NCBI GenBank assembly: GCA_020161245.1
Contig: JAIUOK010000010.1
Coordinates: forward strand, 29,916-93,915
Reading direction: 5' to 3'
Length of the DNA stretch: 64,000 bases
Origin: Actinomycetota bacterium
GTDB taxonomy: Bacteria > Actinomycetota > Actinomycetes > S36-B12 > CAIYMF01
The position numbers and the translations under genes were made by a program. How positions within the stretch are numbered: position 1 is the first letter of the stretch; every line of letters begins with the position of its first letter. This document shows, one piece after another, positions 1 through 9,499 of the stretch. The notes beneath the pieces were generated by a model, which worked only from the letters and a program-made list of their open reading frames with translations, made no database searches and was not told where the DNA came from.

Positions 1-461
1 GCGTGGACGCGCTTGCCGACGCGCAGCGCCGCCTGCGCGAGATCGTTGATGGCCCGGCCGGCGGTGGCCTGCTCCTGCGCACTGCGCAGCGCGGTGCGGA
101 CCTGGCCGAGGATCTGCTGCTCGCCGACCACCATCGAGTCGAGCCCCGCGGCCACCTCGAAGAGGTGCTGGACGGCGCGGTCCTCGTAGCGGACGTAGAG
201 GTGCGGGGTGAGCTCGTCGCGGCTGACGCCGGTGGCCTTCGCGAGGGTCTCCGTGACGTCGAGGACGCCGCCGTGGAACTTGCTCACCTCGGCGTACACC
301 TCCACGCGGTTGCACGTGGAGAGCACCATCGACTCGGCGACGTGCGGCGAGCCGAGCAGGTCGACCGACACGCGCTCGGCGGCGCCGTCGACGAGCGCGA
401 CGCGGTCGAGCAGCGGGACGGGCGCGGTGCGGTGGCTGACGCCGACGACGAGGAGGGTCAC
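1..461 (-). CDS. hemA: Glutamyl-tRNA reductase, N-terminal part (cut by window edge)
   Basis: Reduces glutamyl-tRNA(Glu) to glutamate-1-semialdehyde, the committed step of C5-pathway heme and tetrapyrrole synthesis. The GTG start at 461 opens a reading frame beginning MTLLVVGVSHRTAP. The family STCNR motif places the catalytic cysteine at residue 50, and the GEQQILGQ segment lies near residue 113. About 153 residues of roughly 430 are present; the rest lies beyond the left edge. The start overlaps the rex stop by four bases (GTGA), so translation is probably coupled, and control by Rex is expected from the operator upstream of rex. Confidence 0.95.
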   Translation of the reverse strand, partial: MTLLVVGVSHRTAPVPLLDRVALVDGAAERVSVDLLGSPHVAESMVLSTCNRVEVYAEVSKFHGGVLDVTETLAKATGVSRDELTPHLYVRYEDRAVQHLFEVAAGLDSMVVGEQQILGQVRTALRSAQEQATAGRAINDLAQAALRVGKRVH

Positions 462-1150
462 GCGGTGACCTCCGCCCGGCCGGAGCGGCGCTGCTCGTGG
501 AACGCCAGGATCTGCAGCTCGGTGGCGAGGTCGACCTTGCGCACGCCGACGTGGTCGGGCGTGGTCAGCACGACGGGAGCGAAGTTGAGGATGCTCGTGA
601 CGCCGGCGCTCACCAGCCGGTCGCAGACCGACTGGGCGGCGCCCGCGGGGGTCGCGATGACGCCGATCGCCGCGCCGCCGTCGGCGACGACGTCCTCGAG
701 GTCCTGCAGCGGCCGTACCGCGATCGGCGCTCCGTTGGGGCCGGCGTTGATCTGCTCGCCGACGCGCGAGGGGTCGGCGTCGACGAGCCCGACGACGCGG
801 AATCCGCGCGACGCGAACCCGCCGTAGTTGGCCAGCGCGTGCCCGAGGTTGCCGACCCCGACGATGACGACCGGCCAGTCCTGCGTGAGGCCGAGCTCGC
901 GGGCGATCTGGTAGACGAGGTACTCGGTGTCGTAGCCGACGCCGCGGGTGCCGTAGGAGCCGAGGTGGCTGAGGTCCTTGCGCAGCTTCGCGCTGGTGAC
1001 GCCGGCGGCCGCGGCGAGCTCCTCGCTGGAGACCGTGGCGACGCCGCGCTCGACGAGGTGCGCGAGCACCCGGTGGTAGACCGGGAGGCGGGCGACCGTG
1101 GCGTCCGGGATGCCGCGGCGCGACGACTCGTTCGCGCGAGGCAGCGGCAC
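458..1150 (-). CDS. rex: Redox-sensing transcriptional repressor Rex
   Basis: Rex senses the NADH/NAD+ ratio and represses respiratory and heme genes when NADH is high. The 230-residue protein has the N-terminal winged-helix DNA-binding domain (about residues 15-75, with the family stretch KLRKDLSHLGSYGTRGVGY) and a Rossmann domain with the dinucleotide motif GVGNLG at 98-103. The start is GTG at 1150 with a GGGG-rich Shine-Dalgarno sequence just upstream. It is the first gene of a rex-hemA operon, as in Streptomyces, and its own promoter contains a Rex operator (1242-1259), so autoregulation is likely. Confidence 0.97.
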   Translation of the reverse strand: MPLPRANESSRRGIPDATVARLPVYHRVLAHLVERGVATVSSEELAAAAGVTSAKLRKDLSHLGSYGTRGVGYDTEYLVYQIARELGLTQDWPVVIVGVGNLGHALANYGGFASRGFRVVGLVDADPSRVGEQINAGPNGAPIAVRPLQDLEDVVADGGAAIGVIATPAGAAQSVCDRLVSAGVTSILNFAPVVLTTPDHVGVRKVDLATELQILAFHEQRRSGRAEVTA

Positions 1151-1230
1151 CGGTTCACCCCGAAGGTCGGTCAGGCGCCTCCTGCCGGGCCGGCTCGATG
1201 CCGGTCGTCTCAGCCCGGAGGACCTCCGTC

Positions 1231-1259
1231 AGGGTAGGTACTCGTGAACGAGCGCACAA
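1231..1259 (-). promoter_or_regulatory. rex promoter overlapped by a Rex operator (ROP)
   Basis: Read on the minus strand, a -35 element TTGTGC (1254-1259) and a -10 element TACCCT (1231-1236) are separated by 17 bases, about 80 bases upstream of the rex GTG. The 18-mer at 1242-1259 matches the Rex operator consensus TTGTGAA-N4-TTCACAA at 11 of 14 defined positions. It covers the -35 and most of the spacer, the expected place for repression by RNA polymerase exclusion. Confidence 0.75.
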
Positions 1260-1301
1260 AGTTGCGCAGTGGCGCCGTTCCAGCATACGGACGGGTTGAT
1301 C

Positions 1302-1317
1302 TGTGACCTGGGTCACC
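1302..1317. promoter_or_regulatory. CRP/GlxR-like inverted repeat upstream of rex
   Basis: The 16-mer TGTGACCTGGGTCACC fits the CRP-family operator TGTGA-N6-TCACA at 9 of 10 defined positions and has perfect 6-bp arms (GTGACC/GGTCAC). It lies about 45 bp upstream of the rex -35, a position compatible with activation. The remaining DNA between rex (1150) and the desaturase gene (1591) shows no gene. The assignment to a Crp-family protein is inferred. Confidence 0.45.
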
Positions 1318-1571
1318 CGTTCCGACCCCCGGTGACAAGAAGATGATCTTCCTCGCGGCTCTGACCTGCACAGACGTCCGTTCGGATCCGAGCGATAACG
1401 CTTGCACAGACCACCGTGCCGAGACCCACGCCACCCACCCGGAACCAGAACGATGACCCCGCAGACACCCCGCCCGCCCGGCGAACGGGCCGAACGGGGC
1501 GACACTGCGAGCGCAGCGAGCGGGGCGGACGACCTGGCGAGCGGCGCCCCGACGCGGGGCCGACGAAGGAG

Positions 1572-1588
1572 GCCCCGCTTGGAGGGGC
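1572..1588 (-). terminator. Possible weak hairpin after the desaturase gene
   Basis: GCCCC (1572-1576) and GGGGC (1584-1588) can pair around a 7-base loop just beyond the desaturase stop. There is no T-tract, so function as an intrinsic terminator is uncertain. Confidence 0.25.
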
Positions 1589-1590
1589 TA

Positions 1591-2538
1591 CTACACCCGC
1601 GCGGCTGCGCGCTCGGCCCTCGCGGCGCGCTTCTCCTCGAAGCGGGTGGCGGCGGCGTCGAGGCCGGCCATGAAGGCGGCGAGCTGCTCGCGGGCCTTCT
1701 CGCCCTCGGGGCCGAGGTCGTCGCGCTCGAACACCCGCCAGGCGCGCAGCACGGGCGAGAGCACCTCGTCGTGATGGATGCGCAGGTCGTAGATGCCGGC
1801 CATGGCGATCTGCACGGAGCGGCGGGTGAAGCCCTCCACCTCGTTGCCGGGCATCTGGAAGTTCTCCACGACGTCGAGCACGGCCTGCATCGCGGCGTCG
1901 GGGTGCAGGTCGAACGCCGCGTTCAAAGTGTTGCGGTACATGAGCATGTGGAGGTTCTCGTCCGCAGCGATGCGGGCGAGCAGGCGGTCGAGGCCCGGCT
2001 CGCCGGCGTACTTGCCGGAGTTGCGGTGCGAGATGCGGGTGGCGAGCTCCTGGAACGACACGTAGGCGATGGTCGACAGGACGTGGCCCTCGGCCTGGCC
2101 GACGAAGCCGCGGCTCATGTGGTCCATGCGCTCGCGCTCGAGCTGCACCGGGTCCACGGCACGCGTGACGAGCATGTAGTCGCGCATCGCGATCGCGTGG
2201 CGGCCCTCCTCCGCCGTCCAGCGGTGCAGCCACGTGCCCCACGCGCTGTCGCGGCCGACGGTGTCGGAGATGGCGCGGTGGTAGCTGGGGAGGTTGTCCT
2301 CGGTCAGGAGGTTGACGACGAGCGCCGTGCGGGCCGGGCCGTCGACGGGTGACTGCTCGACGTCCCACGGGTCGCCCTCGTACAGGCCGTCGAAGTTGGT
2401 GCCCTCGGTCCACGGCACGTACTCGTGCGGGAACCACTCCTTGGCCATGGTCAGGTGCCGCTCGAGCTCGACGCCGACCACCGGCTCGAGCTCGCGCACG
2501 AGGACGTCGTTGGGGGCGATCTCGTCGAGGACCGTCAT
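1591..2538 (-). CDS. Acyl-ACP (stearoyl-ACP type) desaturase, soluble diiron
   Basis: A soluble ferritin-like desaturase that uses O2 and reduced ferredoxin to introduce a cis double bond into acyl-ACP (or acyl-CoA) in the cytoplasm, affecting membrane fluidity. The 315-residue protein shows the two diiron motifs E110-E-G-R-H114 and D193-E-N-L-H197, with further ligand glutamates likely at E80 and E164. It resembles mycobacterial DesA1/DesA2. Start ATG at 2538 with an excellent GGAGGAG ribosome binding site. The C-terminus is Arg/Ala-rich. Two abutting palindromes lie just upstream (2566-2593), and it sits next to iron-uptake genes, which fits an iron-dependent enzyme. Confidence 0.9.
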   Translation of the reverse strand: MTVLDEIAPNDVLVRELEPVVGVELERHLTMAKEWFPHEYVPWTEGTNFDGLYEGDPWDVEQSPVDGPARTALVVNLLTEDNLPSYHRAISDTVGRDSAWGTWLHRWTAEEGRHAIAMRDYMLVTRAVDPVQLERERMDHMSRGFVGQAEGHVLSTIAYVSFQELATRISHRNSGKYAGEPGLDRLLARIAADENLHMLMYRNTLNAAFDLHPDAAMQAVLDVVENFQMPGNEVEGFTRRSVQIAMAGIYDLRIHHDEVLSPVLRAWRVFERDDLGPEGEKAREQLAAFMAGLDAAATRFEEKRAARAERAAARV

Positions 2539-2565
2539 GGCGTCTCCTCCGGCCGGGCCGATGGT

Positions 2566-2593
2566 TACGGAACCGTAGGTAGGCGAGCCTACC
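2566..2593. promoter_or_regulatory. Two abutting operator-like palindromes before the desaturase
   Basis: TACGG-AA-CCGTA (2566-2577) is directly followed by GGTAGGC-GA-GCCTACC (2578-2593); both have perfect arms. They lie 28-55 bp upstream of the desaturase start, in the 93-bp gap to efeB. Paired inverted repeats at a promoter suggest binding sites for one or two dimeric regulators, possibly a TetR-type fatty-acid regulator and an iron regulator. Neither regulator is identified by the sequence itself. Confidence 0.5.
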
Positions 2594-2631
2594 CTCCCCG
2601 CCTCCGGCTCTCGACCCTTCCCCGCACGCGG

Positions 2632-3861
2632 TCAGGCGAACAGGGTGCTGCCCCAGAAGTCGCCCTCACCGGGGCCGGGCGGCACTGCGAACAGCGCCGA
2701 GCCCACGTGCACGAGGTACTCGTTCAGGGCGTCGCTCGCGGCGAGTCGCCTCTGCACCGCGACGAAGGCCGTCCGGGGGTCGCGCTGGAAGGCCAGGAAG
2801 AACAGTCCCGCGTCGAGGCGGCCGAGGCTGTCGGCGCCGTCGACGTAGCTGAACCCCCGCCGAAGCATCCGGACGCCGTTGTTCGACTGCGGGTGCGCGA
2901 GCCGCACGTGCGACGTCGGGGGCAGCTCGCCGAGCACCGGCGCGGTCATCTCCGTGCCGCCCGACAGCGGTGCGCCCTCGCGCTTGTCGCGGCCGACGAT
3001 CTCCTCCTGGGCCTTCAGCGACGTGCGGTCCCAGGTCTCGATGGTCATCCGGATCTTGCGGGCGACGAGGTAGCTGCCGCCGGCCATCCAGGCGGCTCCG
3101 TCGGACTCCTGCGCCCACAGGTGCGTGTCGAGCTCGGCGGTCTCCTCGGCGCGCAGGTTCGACGTGCCGTCCTTGAACCCGAACAGGTTGCGCGGCGTGG
3201 CCTGCGAGTCGGACGTCGACGACGTCCGGCCGAAGCCGAGCTGCGCCCACCGCACGCGCACCACGCCCATGCCCATCCGCACGAGGTTGCGCACCGCGTG
3301 GACCGCGACCTGGGGGTCGTCGGCGCACGCCTGGACGCAGAGGTCGCCGCCCGACCAGGCGTCCTCGAGCCGGTCGCCGGCGAAGCCCGGCAGGTCGGCC
3401 AGCGCCTCGGGACGCCTCGAGGCCAGGCCGAATCGGTCGCGCCCGTCGGCGTCCACGAACAGCGACGGGCCGACGCCGAAGGTGAGCGTGAGCCGGGCCG
3501 GGGAGAGGCCGAGCGCCTCGCCGGTGTCGTCGGGCGGGGCATCGGGCAGCCCGTCGACGGCGCCGACCGGGCCCGCGCCCTCGCCGCGCGTCATCCGCTC
3601 GGCGGCCAGGGTCCAGCGCCGCAGGAGCTGCTCGAGCTCGTCGCGGTCGTCGGTGATGACGTCGAAGGCCACGAAGTGCAGCCGGTCCTGCGCGGGCGTG
3701 GTGATGCCGGCCTGGTGCGCGCCGCGGAACGGCACGACGTCGGACGGTACGGCGTCCGATGCCGACGCCGTCCGTTCCACCAGCACCGTGGCCGCGCTGG
3801 CGCCGACGGCGACCGCCCCGAACGACGCGAGCAGCCGGCGGCGGGAGAGCTCGACCGTCAC
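2632..3861 (-). CDS. efeB: EfeB: Tat-exported Dyp-type heme peroxidase
   Basis: A dye-decolorizing-type heme peroxidase of the EfeUOB ferrous-iron system, thought to oxidise Fe(II) outside the membrane or to act on heme. The 409-residue protein begins with a twin-arginine signal (S-R-R-R-L-L near residue 6, then a hydrophobic stretch ending near ASA), followed by the Dyp fold with the G-x-x-D-G motif in GFKDGT. The GTG start at 3861 overlaps the efeO stop (GTGA), so it is cotranslated with efeO. No efeU permease gene adjoins the pair. Iron regulation is likely through the box upstream of efeO. Confidence 0.92.
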   Translation of the reverse strand: MTVELSRRRLLASFGAVAVGASAATVLVERTASASDAVPSDVVPFRGAHQAGITTPAQDRLHFVAFDVITDDRDELEQLLRRWTLAAERMTRGEGAGPVGAVDGLPDAPPDDTGEALGLSPARLTLTFGVGPSLFVDADGRDRFGLASRRPEALADLPGFAGDRLEDAWSGGDLCVQACADDPQVAVHAVRNLVRMGMGVVRVRWAQLGFGRTSSTSDSQATPRNLFGFKDGTSNLRAEETAELDTHLWAQESDGAAWMAGGSYLVARKIRMTIETWDRTSLKAQEEIVGRDKREGAPLSGGTEMTAPVLGELPPTSHVRLAHPQSNNGVRMLRRGFSYVDGADSLGRLDAGLFFLAFQRDPRTAFVAVQRRLAASDALNEYLVHVGSALFAVPPGPGEGDFWGSTLFA

Positions 3862-4994
3862 CCGTTCACCACCGACGCCGTGAGGTTCGACAGCGGCTCG
3901 GCCAGCGCGTCGACGGCGTCGGCGAGCTCGCGCACCTGGGCCTTGCTGAGGTCGTCGTAGAGCACGAAGCCGTCGTCCTGCTTGAGGGCGTCGAGCTTCG
4001 CCTGCAGAGCCGCGAACCGTGACTCCAGCGTCGTCGCGAGGCCGGGGTCGGCGTCCTTCAGGGCCGGGGCGAGCGCGTCGTACGCCGCCCGGGCGCCGTC
4101 GACGTTGGCCTGGAAGTCCCAGAGGTCCGTGCGGGAGTAGCGCTCCTCCTCGCCGGTCACCTTGCCCGTGGCGACCTCCTCCATCAGGGCGGTGGCGCCG
4201 TTGCCGATGAGGCTCGGGCTCAGCTCGATCGACGGGATGCGGCCCACGAGGTCCTCTGTGTCGGCGAGCAGCTGGTCGGCGACCGGCGTCATACCGGTGA
4301 GGCTCTTGTCGATCCAGAGCGCCTTCTCGAGGCGGTGCCAGCCGGTCCACTGGGTGCCGGGCTCGACGCCGTCCTCACGGGCGTCGAGGGAGTAGTCGAG
4401 GTCGGCGAAGGACTCGACCACGGGCTCGATGCGCTCCCAGTGCGTGCGCACCTGCGGGTAGAGGGCCTTGGCCTGCGCGACGTCGCCGTCCTTCACGGCG
4501 GCGACGAACGCCTCGGTGCCCGCCAGCAGCGCGGCGGTCTCCTCGGCGACGAAGCCGCGGTACTGCTCGACGGCCTGGGCCAATGACGGCTTGGCCGTGG
4601 CGCTCAAGGCGCCCGACGCCGTGACCGTCAGGTCGGTGCTGATCCCGTCGACGCCGTCGCTCGGGCGGCAGGTGGTCTTCGCCGTACCGGCGGCCAGCTC
4701 GACGACGAGCTCGCGGGTGACGCCGGGGCCGACGTTCTCGACCTCGCTGAGGATGGTGGTGCCGTCGGCGGCGTAGACGTAGAACTCGGCGACCTGCGAG
4801 CCGGTGTTCTGCACGGCGAAGGTGACGACGCCGGCCGGGACGGACGTAGCGGTGAGCTCGCACGTGCCGTCGCCGGCGGTGACGCCGACGCGGGCGCCGG
4901 ACGCCGTCGCGTCGGCCGACGAGCAGGCCGACGCCCCGAGGGCGGCGGCGAGGAGGACGGAGGGCAGCGCGAGCGCGCGGGCACGGAGCAGCAC
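3858..4994 (-). CDS. efeO: EfeO: iron-uptake lipoprotein (cupredoxin + M75 domain)
   Basis: Surface iron-binding component of the EfeUOB system. The 378-residue protein starts at GTG 4994 and has a lipoprotein signal with the lipid-attachment cysteine at C24 (ASAC). An EfeO-type cupredoxin domain (about 35-125) is followed by the M75 imelysin-like domain with the metal-binding H-x-x-E motif in HWERIEP (185-191). It is followed by efeB in a two-gene operon. A DtxR/IdeR-like box lies directly upstream. The full-length cupredoxin-M75 architecture is intact. Confidence 0.93.
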   Translation of the reverse strand: MLLRARALALPSVLLAAALGASACSSADATASGARVGVTAGDGTCELTATSVPAGVVTFAVQNTGSQVAEFYVYAADGTTILSEVENVGPGVTRELVVELAAGTAKTTCRPSDGVDGISTDLTVTASGALSATAKPSLAQAVEQYRGFVAEETAALLAGTEAFVAAVKDGDVAQAKALYPQVRTHWERIEPVVESFADLDYSLDAREDGVEPGTQWTGWHRLEKALWIDKSLTGMTPVADQLLADTEDLVGRIPSIELSPSLIGNGATALMEEVATGKVTGEEERYSRTDLWDFQANVDGARAAYDALAPALKDADPGLATTLESRFAALQAKLDALKQDDGFVLYDDLSKAQVRELADAVDALAEPLSNLTASVVNG

Positions 4995-5017
4995 AGGGGA
5001 CCTACAGACCGGGAGAG

Positions 5018-5046
5018 TTAGGCAAGCCTTACTTAGGTGACCCTAA
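5018..5046. promoter_or_regulatory. DtxR/IdeR-like iron box(es) upstream of efeO
   Basis: The 19-mer at 5018-5036 matches the DtxR/IdeR consensus (TTAGGTTAG-S-CTAACCTAA) at 14 of 19 positions. A second overlapping inverted repeat, TTAGG-TGAC-CCTAA, spans 5033-5046. The site lies 24-52 bp upstream of the efeO GTG, where Fe(II)-bound IdeR would block transcription. This matches an iron-starvation-induced efeOB operon. Confidence 0.7.
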
Positions 5047-5086
5047 CAGACTGCCCCGGGCTGACCTGTCACCGGCGTCGAGTGCG

Positions 5087-5148
5087 CGAGTAACTGGCGT
5101 TGTCCTCGGTTTCGCGGGGCCGAGACCGAGGTCAACGCCAGTTACTCG
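5087..5148. repeat. Long palindrome with 28-bp arms between glutaredoxin-like gene and efeO
   Basis: Left arm 5087-5114 and right arm 5121-5148 pair at 26 of 28 positions around a 6-base loop (CGGGGC). The palindrome begins 7 bases after the stop of the glutaredoxin-like gene and ends the gap before the efeO iron box. There is no T-tract. It could be a bidirectional terminator hairpin or a small palindromic mobile repeat. Confidence 0.85.
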
Positions 5149-5155
5149 GGGTCGG

Positions 5156-5398
5156 TCAGTGGCCGAGGGCGGCGCGGAGGCGGGCGGGGTCGACCCGCCA
5201 GAAGTCGTGCTGGACGCCGTCGACGAGGGTGACCGGGATCTGCTCCCAGTAGAGGTCGGCGAGCTCGGGGTCGTCGAGGACCGAGACCTCCTCGAACGAC
5301 TCCCCCGTCTCGGCGCAGACCCCCTCGATCACGCGGCGGGCGTCCTCGCACAGGTGGCAGCCGGGCTTGCCGACGAGCGTGATGCGCGCCTGCGTCAC
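5156..5398 (-). CDS. Glutaredoxin-like thiol-disulfide protein
   Basis: An 80-residue protein of the glutaredoxin-like/DUF836 family with the redox motif C14-H-L-C17 near the N-terminus and a short thioredoxin fold (including QIPVTLVDG, a cis-Pro-like loop). It resembles Rv0508, which precedes hemA in mycobacteria, so the context is conserved. The GTG start at 5398 is chosen because the upstream extension is not thioredoxin-like. The natural partner is unknown; a role in cytoplasmic thiol redox control is inferred from the family. Confidence 0.8.
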   Translation of the reverse strand: MTQARITLVGKPGCHLCEDARRVIEGVCAETGESFEEVSVLDDPELADLYWEQIPVTLVDGVQHDFWRVDPARLRAALGH

Positions 5399-5456
5399 GC
5401 GGTCGCCCCGCGCAGCGCCGACGGGCCCGGCGCGCAGGCCCCGGTGCGCCGCAGGC

Positions 5457-6980
5457 TCACGCCTTCTCCTCGCGGAGTCGGCCCTTGGCCAGCTTGCCGG
5501 TCGAGGTGTGCGGCAGCGCGTCAACGATCTCGATCACCGTGGGGCACTTGAACCGCGCGAGGCGCTGGCGGCACAGGTCGCGGACATCCTCGGCGGTCAG
5601 CCCGCTCCCCTCGATCGGCTGAACGTACGCCGCGACCGTCTCGCCGGTGCCCTCGTGCGGGATGCCGATGACGGCGACCTCGGCGACCGCGGGATGCGAC
5701 GCGATGACGGTCTCGATCTCGTACGGGTAGACGTTGAAGCCGCTCACGATGACGAGGTCGCGCCGCCGGTCGACGAGGTGCAGGTCGCCGTCCTCGTCGC
5801 GGACGGCGACGTCGCCGGTGGCGTACCAGCCGTCTGCGTCGGGGCCGTCAGCGCCGTCGGGCCAGTAGCCCGAGAACAGGTTGGCGCCCCGGACCCAGAT
5901 CTCGCCCGGGTCCTCGGGATCGGCGTCCTCGCCGGACTCGTCGACGAGACGGATCTCCACGCCCGGCAGGGGCGCCCCGACGCAGCCGGGCTTGGCACGG
6001 CGTCCGACCATGGTGGAGCTCACGACGGGCGAGGCCTCGGTGAGGCCGTAGCCCTCCCACACGGGACGGCCGGCGCGGACGTCGAACTCCTCGAACACCG
6101 CCGGCGCGAGCGGCGCGGCGCCAGAGATCATCGTGCGGACACCGGCGAGGCGGCGGTCGAGATCGGGCAGCGACGCCCATGCCACGAACACGGGCGGCGC
6201 GGCCGGGACATTGGTGACGCCGTGGGACTCGATCGCCTCGAGCGCCGCGACCGGCGAGAACCTCGGAGTCAGCACGCACCTCGCGCCGGTGGCCACGGCG
6301 AGTCCGAGGACGGCGTTGAGCGCGTAGACGTGGAACAGCGGCAGCACCAGCAGGACGACGTCGTCGTCGGCCATGGCCGGGGGTTCGAGCGAGAGCAGCT
6401 GCTGCACGTTGGCGAGCAGCGCGCGGTGGCTGAGCATCGCGCCCTTGGACGGGCCGGACGACCCCGATGTGAACAGCAGCACGGCGATCGACTCGGGGTC
6501 GGTGACGACGTGGGTCACCTCGGCCTGGGCATCGGCACGGGTGCCCAGCCGCGACAGCGAGTCGAACGACGGGTCGCCCACGACGACGACGTCGCAGCCC
6601 TCGCCGGCCGCAGCAGCCGCGACGACCTCCGTGGCCTCGTCCGCGACGACGAGCCGTGCGCCCGAGCGCGCGAGCAGGTCTCGCACCTCGTGGGAGGTGT
6701 AGCCGGTGTTGAGCGGCAGCGAGACCAGGCCGGCGCGCAGCGTCGCGAAGTAGGTCGCGACGAACTCGATCCGGTTGCCCAGGAGCATCGCCACGCGGTC
6801 GCCCGAGGACAGACCTCGCCTCAGCAGCCCCGCCGCGAGCATGTCGACGGCGTGGTCGAGCTGCGCCCACGTGGTCTCCACGCCGGTGGGCCCGTCGACG
6901 AACGCCACGTCGGCACCGTGCGCCGCCGCCGTGGCGCGCAGCAGGTCGGCGAGGTTGGTCGGGGTCCCCTGGTCCGTCAC
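5457..6980 (-). CDS. Long-chain fatty-acid--CoA ligase (acyl-adenylate-forming)
   Basis: An ANL-superfamily ligase of 507 residues that activates a carboxylic acid with ATP and then forms the CoA thioester. Visible motifs are the P-loop-like [10 protein letters not shown] (about residue 165), the adenylate motif YGLTEASP, the hinge region GWYATGD...DRRRDLVI, and the C-terminal catalytic lysine in TSTGKLAKG. Start GTG at 6980; the HAD gene diverges 39 bp away, so the two share a short promoter region. The substrate chain length cannot be read from the sequence. Confidence 0.9.
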   Translation of the reverse strand: MTDQGTPTNLADLLRATAAAHGADVAFVDGPTGVETTWAQLDHAVDMLAAGLLRRGLSSGDRVAMLLGNRIEFVATYFATLRAGLVSLPLNTGYTSHEVRDLLARSGARLVVADEATEVVAAAAAGEGCDVVVVGDPSFDSLSRLGTRADAQAEVTHVVTDPESIAVLLFTSGSSGPSKGAMLSHRALLANVQQLLSLEPPAMADDDVVLLVLPLFHVYALNAVLGLAVATGARCVLTPRFSPVAALEAIESHGVTNVPAAPPVFVAWASLPDLDRRLAGVRTMISGAAPLAPAVFEEFDVRAGRPVWEGYGLTEASPVVSSTMVGRRAKPGCVGAPLPGVEIRLVDESGEDADPEDPGEIWVRGANLFSGYWPDGADGPDADGWYATGDVAVRDEDGDLHLVDRRRDLVIVSGFNVYPYEIETVIASHPAVAEVAVIGIPHEGTGETVAAYVQPIEGSGLTAEDVRDLCRQRLARFKCPTVIEIVDALPHTSTGKLAKGRLREEKA

Positions 6981-7019
6981 ACCACGATCGTGGCACACCT
7001 GCGTCGGTACTCTCTCGAC

Positions 7020-7901
7020 ATGAGCGGGAGCACCCCAGCGGATCTCATCCGGGCGTCGCAGGTCGCCGGCGAGGCCTCGGCCGCCGCCGCCGAGGTCGAG
7101 CCGCATGCCACGGTGGAGCCCGATCTCACCGGCGCTGCCTTCTTCGACGTCGACAACACCGTCATGCGTGGGGCGAGCATCTTCCACCTCGCCCGGGGGC
7201 TGGCCCGCCGCAAGTTCTTCACCGCCCGCGAGGTCGGCGACTTCGCGATGAAGCAGGCGAAGTTCGTCGTCAACGGCGCCGAGGACCTCGAGGACATGGC
7301 CGACGCCACGGAGGCCGCGCTCGCCTTCGTCAAGGGGAAGCGGGTGGAGGAGGTCGTCGCCCTCGGCGAGGAGATCTTCGACGAGCTGATGGCGCGCAAG
7401 CTCTGGCCCGGCACCCTGGCCCTGGCCCAGGGCCACCTCAACCGCGGCCAGCGCGTGTGGCTCGTGACCGCCACCCCCGTGGAGCTCGCCTCGATCATCG
7501 CCCAGCGGCTCGGCCTGACCGGCGCCCTGGGCACGGTCAGCGAGATCGAGGACGGCGTCTACACCGGCCGGCTCGTCGGCTCGGCGCTGCACGGCAAGGC
7601 CAAGGCCGACGCGGTCCGCGCGCTTGCCGATCGCGAGGGCCTCGACCTCGTGCGCTGCGCGGCGTACTCGGACTCCGCCAACGACGTGCCGATGCTCTCG
7701 ATCGTGGGCCGCGCCGTCGCGGTCAATCCCGACGGCGCCCTGCGCAAGCACGCACGCGCAGTCGGCTGGGAGATCCACGACTACCGCCGCACCCGCATGA
7801 ACCAGCGCTACTACGTGCCGGCCGGCCTCGCGGCTGCCGCAGGTCTCGGGATCGGCGTGGGCCTGGGCATCGCCGCCGCCCGTGCGCCCCGCAAGTCCTG
7901 A
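7020..7901 (+). CDS. HAD-IB phosphatase (SerB1-like) with C-terminal membrane anchor
   Basis: A 293-residue HAD-superfamily hydrolase with the nucleophile motif D43-V-D-N-T, motif II in VTATP, and the Asp motif in [10 protein letters not shown]. It resembles Rv0505c (SerB1) and its relatives next to the PlsC-like gene in mycobacteria. Residues after about 260 form a Gly/Ala-rich hydrophobic helix ending in basic residues, suggesting a membrane tether. Phosphoserine phosphatase activity is only one possibility; a lysophosphatidate-type substrate fits the acyltransferase nearby. The ATG at 7020 is preceded by the shared divergent gap. Confidence 0.85.
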   Translation: MSGSTPADLIRASQVAGEASAAAAEVEPHATVEPDLTGAAFFDVDNTVMRGASIFHLARGLARRKFFTAREVGDFAMKQAKFVVNGAEDLEDMADATEAALAFVKGKRVEEVVALGEEIFDELMARKLWPGTLALAQGHLNRGQRVWLVTATPVELASIIAQRLGLTGALGTVSEIEDGVYTGRLVGSALHGKAKADAVRALADREGLDLVRCAAYSDSANDVPMLSIVGRAVAVNPDGALRKHARAVGWEIHDYRRTRMNQRYYVPAGLAAAAGLGIGVGLGIAAARAPRKS

Positions 7902-7907
7902 CCCGCG

Positions 7908-8432
7908 TCAGTCGCGGACGTACTGCAGGTTGACCATCCCGCTCGGGAACACCTGCGAGCCCACCAGCCGCAGCGGTGTCGACACCGGGATCCGGTGGAA
8001 GAGCGGCTTGCCCGAGCCGAGCAGGACGGGCGCCGTCGTGATGGTGAGGTCGTCGACCAGCCCCGCTTCGAGGAACTGGCTGATGACCGACCCGCCGTCG
8101 ATGTAGACCCGGCCGAATCCCTGCTCCTCCCACGCGGCCACCGCATCCTGCGGGGTGCGGGCGTAGAACTCGAAGCCCTCGCGCGGACCGAGCGCCTGCG
8201 TGGTGAGGACGTGCACCGGCCGTCCGCCGTAGGGCAGCTCCGGGAAGTCCTTGATGAAGTCGTAGGTGGCGCGGCCCATCGCGATGACGTCGACATCGGC
8301 GAGGAACGCGTCGAACCCGTAGTCCTCGCCCTCCGCAGCGGCGGCGTCGAGCCACTCGAGGGTGTCGTCGTCGGTCGCGATGTAGCCGTCGAGGGATCGA
8401 GCGATGAACACGGAGATGCGCGGCCGGGTCAT
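7908..8432 (-). CDS. Dihydrofolate reductase-family protein (RibD C-terminal-like)
   Basis: A 174-residue protein of the YyaP/YwjB type, with the NADPH-binding DHFR/RibD fold: ISVFIARSLDGYIA at the start, the conserved MGRATYDF and a YIDGGSVISQFL segment. These stand-alone members are not true folate enzymes and their substrates are mostly unknown. The gene is convergent with the HAD phosphatase with a 6-bp gap. Start: ATG at 8432, although a GTG two codons upstream (8438) is also possible; neither has a strong ribosome binding site. Confidence 0.85.
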   Translation of the reverse strand: MTRPRISVFIARSLDGYIATDDDTLEWLDAAAAEGEDYGFDAFLADVDVIAMGRATYDFIKDFPELPYGGRPVHVLTTQALGPREGFEFYARTPQDAVAAWEEQGFGRVYIDGGSVISQFLEAGLVDDLTITTAPVLLGSGKPLFHRIPVSTPLRLVGSQVFPSGMVNLQYVRD

Positions 8433-8479
8433 GCCCACGACCGTACGTCGGCGATCCGACGGACGTCAGCCCCGTTGTG

Positions 8480-9491
<1,012 letters not shown>

Positions 9492-9499
<8 letters not shown>

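Noticed and set aside
5367..7901. Possible 844-residue fusion of an antisense region with the HAD phosphatase
   Set aside because: The first half is antisense to the CoA ligase and has no domain; the true HAD start is the ATG at 7020.
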